DNA of 14,914 bases from Phycisphaerales bacterium. GTDB lineage: Bacteria; Planctomycetota; Phycisphaerae; SM23-33. Below the pieces are notes generated by a model, which had not been told where the DNA came from, did not search any database, and saw only the letters and a list, made by a program, of their open reading frames with translations. Location: assembly GCA_003171235.1 (NCBI GenBank), contig PMYM01000128.1:1-14914 (forward strand), in the 5' to 3' direction. Positions 1-7,597 of this stretch are shown in pieces (position 1 is the stretch's first letter; the number at the start of each line of letters is the position of its first letter). Position numbers and translations under genes: made by a program.

Positions 1-27
1 GTTATTAGGATAGGCTCTTAGTACGAC

Positions 28-46
28 AGCGTGAGTTCGCTTTTTT
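28..46 (+). terminator. Possible weak rho-independent terminator
   Basis: A 4-bp stem (AGCG / CGCT) with a 6-base loop is followed directly by six T residues. It could end a transcript that enters from the left edge. The stem is very short, so this is only a possibility. Confidence 0.25.
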
Positions 47-50
47 GGCG

Positions 51-158
51 TGTCGCGGGCATCTTGCCCGCGCGTCCCGCAGCCGGGTGGGGCTGCAAAT
101 TGTGGCAAAACGCGAGGGCAAGATACCCTCGCGGCTCGCGGGCGAGACGCCCGCGACA
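51..158. repeat. Palindromic repeat element with terminal inverted repeats (MITE/REP-like)
   Basis: The element starts with TGTCGCGGGC (51-60) and ends with its exact complement GCCCGCGACA (149-158). Over 18 bases the two ends match at 16 positions. Inside are further short palindromes of the same style: CGCGGGC-atctt-GCCCGCG near the left end, CGAGGGCAAGATACCCTCG in the middle, and CGGGC-gagac-GCCCG at the right. There is no convincing reading frame and no clear target-site duplication. Short palindromic units of the form 'CGCGGGC(a/g)TCT(t/c)GCCCGCG' are common intergenic repeats in planctomycete and related genomes, as I recall. It could be a non-autonomous mobile element or a REP-type sequence. 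Confidence 0.6.
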
Positions 159-362
159 CAATCTGGCGGCATCGTGTTGGTCATGTGCTCCCTGCGGAGT
201 TGCCGCCCGCACCCACCACCTGGATTCTGCAGGCCCGACCACTGCCATGACGCCCGGCGGTCATCGGCCATCAAGACGACATCTCGCAGTTGGGCGGGGC
301 AAGCCCTGTTCCCAAACCAGGTTACGGGCGCGAGCGTATAATTGGCGGGCGCGACAAGGATA
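159..362. other. Non-coding stretch between repeat element and tRNA promoter
   Basis: No open frame here resembles a protein in either strand. A TATAAT at 337-342 has no -35 partner at a usable distance. The word GGCAAGCCCT (near 299-308) recurs at 518-527, in the hairpin downstream of the tRNA, but the match is too short to interpret. Confidence 0.4.
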
Positions 363-391
363 TTGACAAGCCGGCCGCCTTGCCCTAGTAT
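363..391 (+). promoter_or_regulatory. Sigma70-type promoter for tRNA-Asp
   Basis: A perfect -35 box TTGACA (363-368), a 17-bp spacer and a -10 box TAGTAT (386-391) point towards the tRNA gene. Transcription would start near 398, about 20 bases before the mature tRNA 5' end at 419. This is the best promoter match in the window. Confidence 0.8.
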
Positions 392-418
392 CATTGGCCC
401 GGATGGCCGTGCTATCCC

Positions 419-1993
<1,575 letters not shown>

Positions 1994-2000
<7 letters not shown>

Positions 2001-2236
2001 GACCCGTCCCTACCTTCCTCTCCGGCAGCATCGTCGAACAAGTCCCCGCCGCCTCTGGCTCGCCACCACCGGGCAAGCTCGATACGGGATACTCGCAGGT
2101 CGGAACCCTTGCCCTTGCCAACGCCAGGGGAAGCCGCCCTCAAGTCCCCAGCGCGAACCGCCCGGCGGACGGTTTCCACGTGAACCTTGAGGAGTTCCGC
2201 GACCTCGTGTAGCGTGTAAACTTGTTGCTCGCTCAT
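1994..2236 (-). CDS. Small helix-turn-helix protein, probable excisionase (Xis-like)
   Basis: An 80-residue protein with a MerR/excisionase-type winged helix-turn-helix. The segment VYTLHEVAELLKVHVETVRR forms the helix pair, followed by a wing with GKGKGSDLRVSRIELARWW. Such proteins bend att DNA and direct the integrase towards excision, or act as small regulators. The frame extends upstream to a GTG at 2276-2278. I chose the ATG at 2234-2236 because the domain starts right after it and the longer start would lie upstream of the predicted -10 box. An AGGAAAG stretch lies about 12 bases before this ATG, so the ribosome site is not ideal. The gene directly precedes int with a 7-base overlap, as xis genes often do. 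The domain is clear; the excisionase role is inferred from context. Confidence 0.82.
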
Positions 2237-2268
2237 CGGCGGTACGCTTTCCTGTCGTTGCTGACAGC

Positions 2269-2297
2269 AGCCTACCACCGAAGGGAGAAGGTGTCAA
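2269..2297 (-). promoter_or_regulatory. Sigma70-type promoter for the xis-int operon
   Basis: On the minus strand a perfect TTGACA (2292-2297) is followed after exactly 17 bases by TAGGCT (2269-2274). The start point would be near 2262, about 26 bases before the ATG of the excisionase-like gene. A small inverted repeat CTGTC / GACAG (2252-2267) covers the predicted start and could be an operator. Confidence 0.65.
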
Positions 2298-2334
2298 CCA
2301 AAAACTACCCAAAGCAATCGAAAAAACGTTCACG

Positions 2335-4341
2335 CTATTCACCGTCGGCTCCTTTCGTTGCGGCCGCACGCCGGCGGCCTTGGATTTCGCCCCAGGCCAC
2401 GTCCTCGGCGTCGGCCTGGGCAAGGCCCCCGTCGCTCATGCAGGTGGCCACCCGCTCTTCCCATGTGACACGCTCATCGTCGCTGAGGTCGTCAAGTAGG
2501 CGGTCGCTACCGTCCACACCGTCCGAACCGTCCTCGCCCTGCCCCAAGGCCAGCCCAAGCAACGACTTGGCCGCCGGACGGTCTTCGTCGCCGTTTCCGC
2601 CGTTCTCCGTCCTACCGTCCGCCCCGACCAGCCGGATCATCCGCTTCCGATCCTTGCCAGTGCCCCGGTCGAACCGGACGTCCAGGCCAGCCCGGCGCAG
2701 GTTGGGGGCAACGCGGCGCAGATCGCCGGAGAGTTTCCGCGGCGACCTGGGCCAGTCCTGGCGGCGTTGGGCCTTTTCGCCGGCCTTGGCTTCCAGCGCA
2801 ACCAGCAGGTCAGCGGAGGTTCCTTCCCACGAAGGCTTATCGTCCATGAACTCCACCAGCACCGTGCCGACGATGGAAGCCTCCATCGCCGTCTCGTTGG
2901 CCGACGAGCGGTTCTCCATGTACGCGGCCATGAACGTGCCCTTTGGCCAGCCAAGGGCCTGCTCGCAGGCCGTGACCCACACGGCAAAGTCAGCCATCCG
3001 CGGTAGACGGGCGAGCTTGACGGCCAACTCGCCGGCCAGCCCGGCGGCTACGGCGTCCAGCAGGACACCGAGTACCCTGGGTCTGACCTTCTCGAAGTCG
3101 GCCCAAAGCTGTCTCTCCGGTCGGCGCTCATTCTCCGGGATAGCCGCCAGTGTGATGAGCAGCGAGCGGTCCAGGAGGTCGGATCGGTTGGCCACGTCGG
3201 TAATACCGTTGAACATCACCGGCCGCTGGGACTCAAAGATCACCTCGGCCGAGTCGGTGTAGAGTTCACGGGTGGCGAAGCCGCCCCCGGTAGACAAACG
3301 GCACAGGGCATCGCTCAGCCAGGGCCGGACCGACGAGAGGTTGTCGAAGCAGATGATCCAGGCGTTGGCCGCGGAGATAACCAGATCGCGCGGCTCGCGG
3401 GGTTCGCACCTCAGCGGCGCGGAATTCGGGTCCACCAGCGACCGAAGGAGCTTTTGCAGGCTGCTCTTTGCCGAGCCCTGTTCCCCGCTGACGTCGAGCA
3501 CCGGGAAAGGCCCGCGCGATCGCAGGGCTGCCAGAAGCCATGCGACCACAAGAACGAAATCAGACTCGTCATGCACGTTCAGGAACCGGCGCAGGTCTTG
3601 AATGCTGCCGCCTCGCTCCGGCTGGGGCAGAGGCAACATGCCCCGGGCGCGGATGAACCGCACAGGCAGCTTGTCGCTGACCACCTGCCATCCCGAAGGC
3701 GTCACCCGGACCGCCTGCCACTTCCCATCGCACAGGTCAATCCATATCTCGCCAGCGTGCTCGGCCAGGCGGACAAAGACCTCGACCTCGGGGCCATCGA
3801 ACAAGGCTTTTGACTCAAGCTCTTCCAGTGCGGCATTAACAGCTTCGTTGCTGGCGGACCGATCATGTTCCTCTCGCAGCCGCCGGCGAAGCCACAGCCG
3901 CAAGCCCTTGGACTTCACAGCCCACGTCTCTACGTGGTCCTCGATCTGGATTGCGGCGAAGGCGTTCTGGGCCTTGTCGTGAAAAAGCTCGGCTTCGTCG
4001 AAGGCAATCTGGACCATCAGGTCAGCAAGGGTAGGCTCCTGGTTGCCATCGGCTTCCGCGTTCTCGGCCGCAGCCAGAAACGCTGCCCGGCTATCGCAGA
4101 GTTTGAGCAGCTTAGTGGCCACATCGCCGGCATCGACGGCCGGCAGCCGCTCTACTACCTGGGTGACAAAAGCCTGGCGGGCGCCATCCTTGGCCAGGTC
4201 CACCTTGTGTACCAAGACCGACTCGCCGGCAACCAGCACCCGCAGCACGGCCATGTATGACCGGTCCGTGAACCGCGGCTCAATAACAAGCTGTCCATCG
4301 GTGGAAACGGTCGGCGGCTTTCCTTCCGTGCCGGTGTTCAT
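2335..4341 (-). CDS. P-loop ATPase, probable replicative helicase of the element
   Basis: A 668-residue ATP-binding protein of a type often found beside primases in integrative elements and prophages. The ATPase core shows Walker A GEQGSAKSS (286-294), Walker B IICFDN (329-334), a sensor-like FNGI (377-380) and a likely arginine finger in LLDRSL (389-394). The block WLSDALCRLSTGGGFATREL is highly typical of the family. About 480-570 looks like a winged-helix region (KLSGDLRRVAPNLRRAGLDV). The C-terminus is Asp/Gly-rich (602-624), then ends in a short helical motif WEERVATCMSDGGLAQADAEDVAW that resembles tails of other mobile-element replication proteins. It is presumed to unwind DNA for element replication or loading, but its biochemistry is not known to me. 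Its ATG overlaps the primase stop (TCAT on the plus strand, 4338-4341), so it is probably translated by coupling. Confidence 0.85.
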   Translation of the reverse strand: MNTGTEGKPPTVSTDGQLVIEPRFTDRSYMAVLRVLVAGESVLVHKVDLAKDGARQAFVTQVVERLPAVDAGDVATKLLKLCDSRAAFLAAAENAEADGNQEPTLADLMVQIAFDEAELFHDKAQNAFAAIQIEDHVETWAVKSKGLRLWLRRRLREEHDRSASNEAVNAALEELESKALFDGPEVEVFVRLAEHAGEIWIDLCDGKWQAVRVTPSGWQVVSDKLPVRFIRARGMLPLPQPERGGSIQDLRRFLNVHDESDFVLVVAWLLAALRSRGPFPVLDVSGEQGSAKSSLQKLLRSLVDPNSAPLRCEPREPRDLVISAANAWIICFDNLSSVRPWLSDALCRLSTGGGFATRELYTDSAEVIFESQRPVMFNGITDVANRSDLLDRSLLITLAAIPENERRPERQLWADFEKVRPRVLGVLLDAVAAGLAGELAVKLARLPRMADFAVWVTACEQALGWPKGTFMAAYMENRSSANETAMEASIVGTVLVEFMDDKPSWEGTSADLLVALEAKAGEKAQRRQDWPRSPRKLSGDLRRVAPNLRRAGLDVRFDRGTGKDRKRMIRLVGADGRTENGGNGDEDRPAAKSLLGLALGQGEDGSDGVDGSDRLLDDLSDDERVTWEERVATCMSDGGLAQADAEDVAWGEIQGRRRAAATKGADGE

Positions 4342-5189
4342 CCTCTACGCACCTCCACGTCAAGCCGCCGTGCGCGGGCCGCGTCGATAGCCCGCATCAG
4401 GTCATCAAACGTGGCGCCCGCCTGCTTCCAGGCCCGGAGGTCCTTGTGAGGCTCTAGCGGAAAGACGACCTTTAGTTGCCGCACGTACGCCAGAAGGACG
4501 CTGGCCAGCGATTCCACACCGCGTAGGCCTGGCCCATCAGCGTCGCCCATCAGCACCAGGCGGGTGGGCTTCATTCTGCTGACGAGCTTGACCAGGAGAT
4601 TCGTCCCATGAGTGCAGGAGAACCTGCCGATGGCCCACAGGCCGAAGTCCGTGGCGGCGACGGCATCCGTAGCGCCCTCGCAGACCAACAAGGTCAGCCC
4701 CGACAGATCGGATGGTAGATCGATCGGCAGATAGAGGCCCGACTTCTGGCCCCATACGATCTTTTTGCTGCCGTCCGCGAACCGGCGGTTGATGCCGATG
4801 ATCTTGCCGGCGGCGTTGTGCACGGGCCAGGTTGAGCAGCCTTCGGAGGCCAACCATCCGACACCGAAGCGGCGCAGAGACTCGGCGCTCAGGGCCAGCT
4901 TGTTGCCGAGGCTTGGGAGCATCATCTGGCCGGCGATCGCGCACTGCTTTGCCATCGATGATACGTCCGGTGCGGCCCCTTCAATGAGGATCGACCGTGG
5001 CCGACGGGGCCAGTTCTTGTCGATACGGTCATCGGCCAGCCGGTGCAGCCAGCCAGCTTCGCCACACCGCTTGCCGGATTCAACCCGCGGGCAAATCGCC
5101 GCCGCTCCATCGTCCGATATCAGACACCAATCGCCGTGTTGGCATACAGGACATGGACGGCGCCTTGAGACGCGGTGCCAGGGGCTCAT
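4338..5189 (-). CDS. Zinc-finger / TOPRIM primase-like protein
   Basis: A 283-residue protein with the build of a mobile-element DNA primase. The N-terminus holds a zinc-binding region: CPVC (13-16), C22, C33 and C42, followed by GEAGWLHRL. The second half is a TOPRIM domain, with the glutamate in LLVCEGATDA (E171) and the acidic pair in LVLMGDADGPG (D216, D218) as likely metal ligands. It presumably makes RNA primers for replication of the element. It is much shorter than DnaG and has no helicase part. The helicase role is probably supplied by the ATPase encoded just downstream, so the pair could correspond to the fused primase-helicase of P4-type satellites. The ATG overlaps the stop of the preceding AlpA gene (5186-5189) and its own stop overlaps the next ATG. 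The family is clear; enzymatic activity is inferred. Confidence 0.86.
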   Translation of the reverse strand: MSPWHRVSRRRPCPVCQHGDWCLISDDGAAAICPRVESGKRCGEAGWLHRLADDRIDKNWPRRPRSILIEGAAPDVSSMAKQCAIAGQMMLPSLGNKLALSAESLRRFGVGWLASEGCSTWPVHNAAGKIIGINRRFADGSKKIVWGQKSGLYLPIDLPSDLSGLTLLVCEGATDAVAATDFGLWAIGRFSCTHGTNLLVKLVSRMKPTRLVLMGDADGPGLRGVESLASVLLAYVRQLKVVFPLEPHKDLRAWKQAGATFDDLMRAIDAARARRLDVEVRRG

Positions 5190-5410
5190 CGACGGTGCTC
5201 CTCAGTTTTGGGGCATCCTGCTTTCACCCACTCGATCAGGCGCTCTCGATCCCAGAGAACACGACCACAAAGTCGAACAGGCGGCAGGAATCTGCCGCAC
5301 GACACGAGCCGGTCGATTGATCGCACCGAAATGCCGGTCAGGCGTGCCGCATCTGCCTTGCCGACGAGCAGTGCTTCATCGCAGGTTGCGGACTGGTTGG
5401 CCTTGATCAT
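5186..5410 (-). CDS. AlpA-type helix-turn-helix regulator (second of a tandem pair)
   Basis: A 74-residue DNA-binding protein of the AlpA/MerR-like family. The core LLVGKADAARLTGISVRSID is the helix-turn-helix, and RVLWDRERLIEWVKAGCP is the wing and last helix. The open frame continues upstream, but the ATG at 5408-5410 is the right start. It has a strong ribosome site (GGAGGT, 5 bases before) and it overlaps the stop of the preceding gene (ATGA). It shares the family-typical ending GCP with the upstream protein, so the two are paralogues. AlpA proteins activate excision and integrase genes in P4-like and cryptic elements. Which promoter this one controls is not visible; the repeats at 5747-5895 are candidates. 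Confidence 0.85.
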   Translation of the reverse strand: MIKANQSATCDEALLVGKADAARLTGISVRSIDRLVSCGRFLPPVRLCGRVLWDRERLIEWVKAGCPKTEEHRR

Positions 5411-5664
5411 CGTCCACCTCCATTTCGACAGTTGGGGCATCCTTGGGCGATCCAGTCTAGGATTGCGGTCCTTGACCAGCGCACCAGAGCACCAAGCTTG
5501 ACCGGGCCGGGCATCCTGCCCATGTCGGCCAGCCGGTAGACGTGCCGGGCCGAGCACGCCAGCAGCGCCCCCACGTCGTCAACCGATAGCATCGCGGGCA
5601 ATTCGCGGGCCTGCCCGATCCCCCCGGCGGTGCGCCCGTCGGCAGCGTTCACTTGGTTCTGCAT
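5407..5664 (-). CDS. AlpA-type helix-turn-helix regulator (first of a tandem pair)
   Basis: An 85-residue protein with a clear AlpA fold: LSVDDVGALLACSARHVYRL (helix-turn-helix, about 26-45), MGRMPGPVKLGALVRWSRTA (wing) and ILDWIAQGCP (final helix). A longer reading would begin at a TTG at 5677-5679. The ATG at 5662-5664 is preferred because GGAGAG lies 7 bases before it. The stop TGA (5407-5409) overlaps the ATG of the second AlpA gene. It is the first gene of a four-gene, translationally coupled set ending in the primase and ATPase, so it is probably the regulator of that set or of excision. The control region 5665-5874 lies directly upstream. Confidence 0.85.
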   Translation of the reverse strand: MQNQVNAADGRTAGGIGQARELPAMLSVDDVGALLACSARHVYRLADMGRMPGPVKLGALVRWSRTAILDWIAQGCPNCRNGGGR

Positions 5665-5746
5665 TGTGGCTCTCCGCAACAGTGTTCAGATCGCGACAGG
5701 CGCTACGCTGCCCTGCCGCCACTGGTACAGAGTCTACAACATGGTC

Positions 5747-5895
5747 TTCGCGGGGTAATTCGCGCGATTTCTCCGCGAATATTCCCGTGAGAGGGGCTTG
5801 GAATGAACAGCATTGACGCGGGTAGTCTGCGAGAGATTTTTCTTCCGGGAGAAAACTGCGCGATTGACAGGTTATCAGCGCGATTTTCTCCGCGA
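5747..5895. promoter_or_regulatory. Repeat-rich control region upstream of the AlpA-primase operon
   Basis: The word GCGCGATT occurs at 5762, 5858 and 5878. Two of these are longer near-identical copies: GCGCGATTTCTCCGCGA (5762-5778) and the same with one extra T (5878-5895). The first copy sits inside inverted repeats: TTCGCGGGG (5747-5755) against CTCCGCGAA (5771-5779), and TTCGCG (5759-5764) against CGCGAA (5774-5779). A separate palindrome TTTTCT-tccggg-AGAAAA lies near 5839-5856. These could be binding sites for the AlpA proteins or iteron-like replication sites. No convincing minus-strand -35/-10 pair was found in 5665-5874. The right-hand copy falls in the last codons of the 319-residue gene. 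Confidence 0.5.
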
Positions 5896-6834
5896 CTTCT
5901 TGCGCGCTGGTGCGCCATATCGAATCATGGCGTCGCTTTTGATCTGTGTCATCTTCTTTGACTTGGCAAAGGCGGGCCGTGCCGGTCCTTTTTCTCCGTC
6001 ACGCTTCCAGGCTTCAAAGAAGGTCCGCCATTCCTGATAGTGCTTTTGGCAGTCGGTCTTGTGCTGTGCGCTGTATTCCCTCGGCCGGCCGCGATTCTTC
6101 TTTGTGGATTCTCCTTCGCCGTCCTGCACCTTCCCTTTGGTCTTGTTGCCCTGGGCGGCTTTGTAGGATTGCAACAACTTCGCCGACAGCCGGTTGAACA
6201 CTCCACCGTCGGCGGTTAGCTGGACAATCGTAACGGATCGGAAGGGGTTCGCCTCATGCGCGGCCAAGAGGGTTTTCGCCAGTCGGGGGTTGTCGCCCTT
6301 CGAATCTACCTGCGCCCATTGGTCGATCAGGTTCGCACCGTCGGGGGCCGGATCGCCCCCGGCGAGGCGGATGTCATCCGACGTTGCGCGGTAGGCTTCC
6401 AGCCCGACCTTGACCGTGGCATAGGCATCTTGGATTCGGTCGCATTCTTCCGTCGTCAGATTCAAGGGGGCAACGTGGATAACGCGATTCATAGCCAGGC
6501 GGATCGCACCTTCGGACGCGCTCCAGAATGCGGCGTTTGATCGTGTGCGCGGCCTCTCCCAGTCTCCGGGCAACGATTGAAGGCGGACGCGGAGAAACTG
6601 AACCGAATTTATCGCCCAAAGGGGATGGTCCCAATCGGCAGCCTCGTTGGCGGTCCCGTCGAAGAATGGCCACCACTCATCAGGAATAAGCGGCGTGCCC
6701 GGCGCGACCAGCCAGCCGGACGGCTCGCGGCGGGGGTAACCTTTCCGTGCCTCCGGTTGTGTCAGCGGCGCATGTGAAATCGCGGTCGTATCGGCAGGTT
6801 TAGCTTTGGAGGTTCGCTTGCGATTAGGCATCAT
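5875..6834 (-). CDS. Unrecognised 319-residue basic protein of the element
   Basis: I do not recognise this protein. The start is ATGATG at 6829-6834 with GGAG 8 bases upstream, so either ATG is possible. The N-terminus (1-40) is basic and probably flexible. Residues 45-115 are rich in Trp and Phe (PDEWWPFFDG, DHPLWAINSVQFL, DWERP, AAFWSASEGAIRLAM), suggesting a folded alpha-helical domain. A helical stretch follows (about 125-160, LTTEECDRIQDAYATVKVGLEAYRA). The last third is strongly charged, with a GRPREYS motif (249-255) like the start of some DNA-binding segments, HYQEWRTFFEAW (265-276), and a very basic end (KKSRRKSR). It has no signal peptide or membrane segment. Its position on the same strand just upstream of the AlpA-primase operon suggests a role in replication, regulation or DNA handling, but this is a guess. 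Coding status is supported by its length, start site and protein-like composition. Confidence 0.72.
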   Translation of the reverse strand: MMPNRKRTSKAKPADTTAISHAPLTQPEARKGYPRREPSGWLVAPGTPLIPDEWWPFFDGTANEAADWDHPLWAINSVQFLRVRLQSLPGDWERPRTRSNAAFWSASEGAIRLAMNRVIHVAPLNLTTEECDRIQDAYATVKVGLEAYRATSDDIRLAGGDPAPDGANLIDQWAQVDSKGDNPRLAKTLLAAHEANPFRSVTIVQLTADGGVFNRLSAKLLQSYKAAQGNKTKGKVQDGEGESTKKNRGRPREYSAQHKTDCQKHYQEWRTFFEAWKRDGEKGPARPAFAKSKKMTQIKSDAMIRYGAPARKKSRRKSR

Positions 6835-7155
6835 CCGGTACTCCGTTCCGGCGCTGACACGGTGGCTGCGGAGCAGGCAGTCGGGAAAGCTGCTTCTGGC
6901 CCCACCGGCCTAACGGCTAACGTGGTTCCCGGACAGTTTACCCGTATCGCCCCGTTCTGGCAAACCCCATGCCGCTCCAGCCCTGTCATTGTCGCCCCCG
7001 GAGAGTGCCGCCCCTCATCGCCATCCTCATCGCTTCAGATATGCGTCCCGAACCTGTCCCAGCGTCCGAGGCTTGGTGTCCAGGAGTGACCTTTCTAGCC
7101 CCTCGGTCCCTCTCATTGGCTGGGGGGCTTCTCTTTCTGGCTATCGCGGGATTCA
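6835..7155. other. Non-coding stretch, no gene recognised
   Basis: About 320 bases without a convincing gene. A 75-codon plus-strand frame (6862-7089) has a composition unlike a protein and no ribosome site. The minus-strand side next to 6834 must contain the promoter of the 319-residue gene, but no clear boxes are visible. From 7099 on, the plus strand is open in the frame of the downstream repeat (preceding TAG at 7096-7098) but has no ATG or GTG. Confidence 0.4.
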
Positions 7156-7365
7156 AAATCCGGTGTCACTTCGGCGCAACCACCAGCCGCCGCAAGCACT
7201 TCCGAAAAACCCGCTTTCGACCTTGGCGCTGTGCTTGGCGCTTTCGCCGCCGGCATCGCCCCGGCCGCCCCGGACCTCGCCGGCCTACTCTCCGCTTGGC
7301 CCGATCTGCCCGAGCCGGTTAAAGCCGGCATCCTGGCGATGGCAAAGGTTGTCAATAGATCTTGA
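7156..7365 (+). repeat. 210-bp direct repeat, left copy (3' end of a lost coding sequence)
   Basis: This copy aligns without gaps to 10028-10237, with about 185 of 210 bases identical. In the frame starting at 7159 both copies encode 68 codons and end at a TGA in the same place (here 7363-7365). The peptide begins SGVTSAQPPAAASTSEKPAF and ends in a hydrophobic helix-like part containing LLSAWPDLPEPVKAGILAMA. Fourteen of 25 differences fall at third codon positions and no indels occur, which suggests both derive from real protein-coding ends. No ATG or GTG start exists upstream in frame (open only from 7099), so this copy is a pseudogene fragment. A similar 'AWPxLPExxxAGILAMV' ending is what I recall from some planctomycete mobile-element proteins, possibly integrases; this is not verified. 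Confidence 0.85.
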
Positions 7366-7597
7366 GCCGTGAGAAAGCAGCTCCAGCTTCCCCCAACCCT
7401 GTCGCGCCTAGTAAGGTCGATTGTGTCGTCAACTCGTAGCGGCTCGCCCAATCTTGGTACCCCGCGACCGTCCGAAAGGGCGGTCGCTGTGTTTCCAGAG
7501 GGCGTGAGCGCCGCCGCGCCGAATCAAACTCCATTACGGGAACCCGCATCGACTTCACGCGTCCAATGCCCTGTGGTACAAAATGGCAGAGGGTCTT
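7366..7597. other. Spacer upstream of the WD40 gene with a stable hairpin
   Basis: No gene is recognised. The stretch includes a 10-bp stem (7464-7473 / 7478-7487, one G-T pair) closed by a GAAA tetraloop. A weak plus-strand promoter can be proposed just before the WD40 start: TTCACG, 17 bases, then TACAAA at 7577-7582 with an extended TG. The predicted start point would then be nearly at the gene, so it is doubtful. Confidence 0.4.
7464..7487. other. 10-bp hairpin with GAAA (GNRA) tetraloop
   Basis: GCGACCGTCC (7464-7473), loop GAAA and GGGCGGTCGC (7478-7487) pair fully with one G-T wobble. On the plus strand it is followed by TGTGTTTCC, which is not a proper T-run. It could be a terminator for the ancestral gene whose end is the left repeat copy, or a structured RNA element in the leader of the WD40 gene. 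Confidence 0.5.

Noticed and set aside
337..342. Perfect TATAAT upstream of the tRNA
   Set aside because: No -35-like hexamer at 16-18 bases upstream; the TTGACA-17-TAGTAT pair at 363-391 is far better placed for the tRNA.
2222..3262. 346-codon plus-strand open frame opposite the ATPase gene
   Set aside because: Ser/Arg-rich translation without any family motif, lying fully antisense to the clear ATPase gene; a GC-driven shadow.
5864..5869. Perfect TTGACA on the plus strand
   Set aside because: No -10 box at a usable distance, and it would point into the antisense of the 319-residue gene.
7096..7130. AGCCCC...GGGGCT pairing as a terminator
   Set aside because: Only a 6-bp stem with a loop of about 20 bases and no T-run; likely chance in GC-rich sequence.
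7099..7365. Left repeat copy as a functional small gene
   Set aside because: Open for 89 codons after a TAG but without ATG or GTG and without a ribosome site; treated as a gene remnant.
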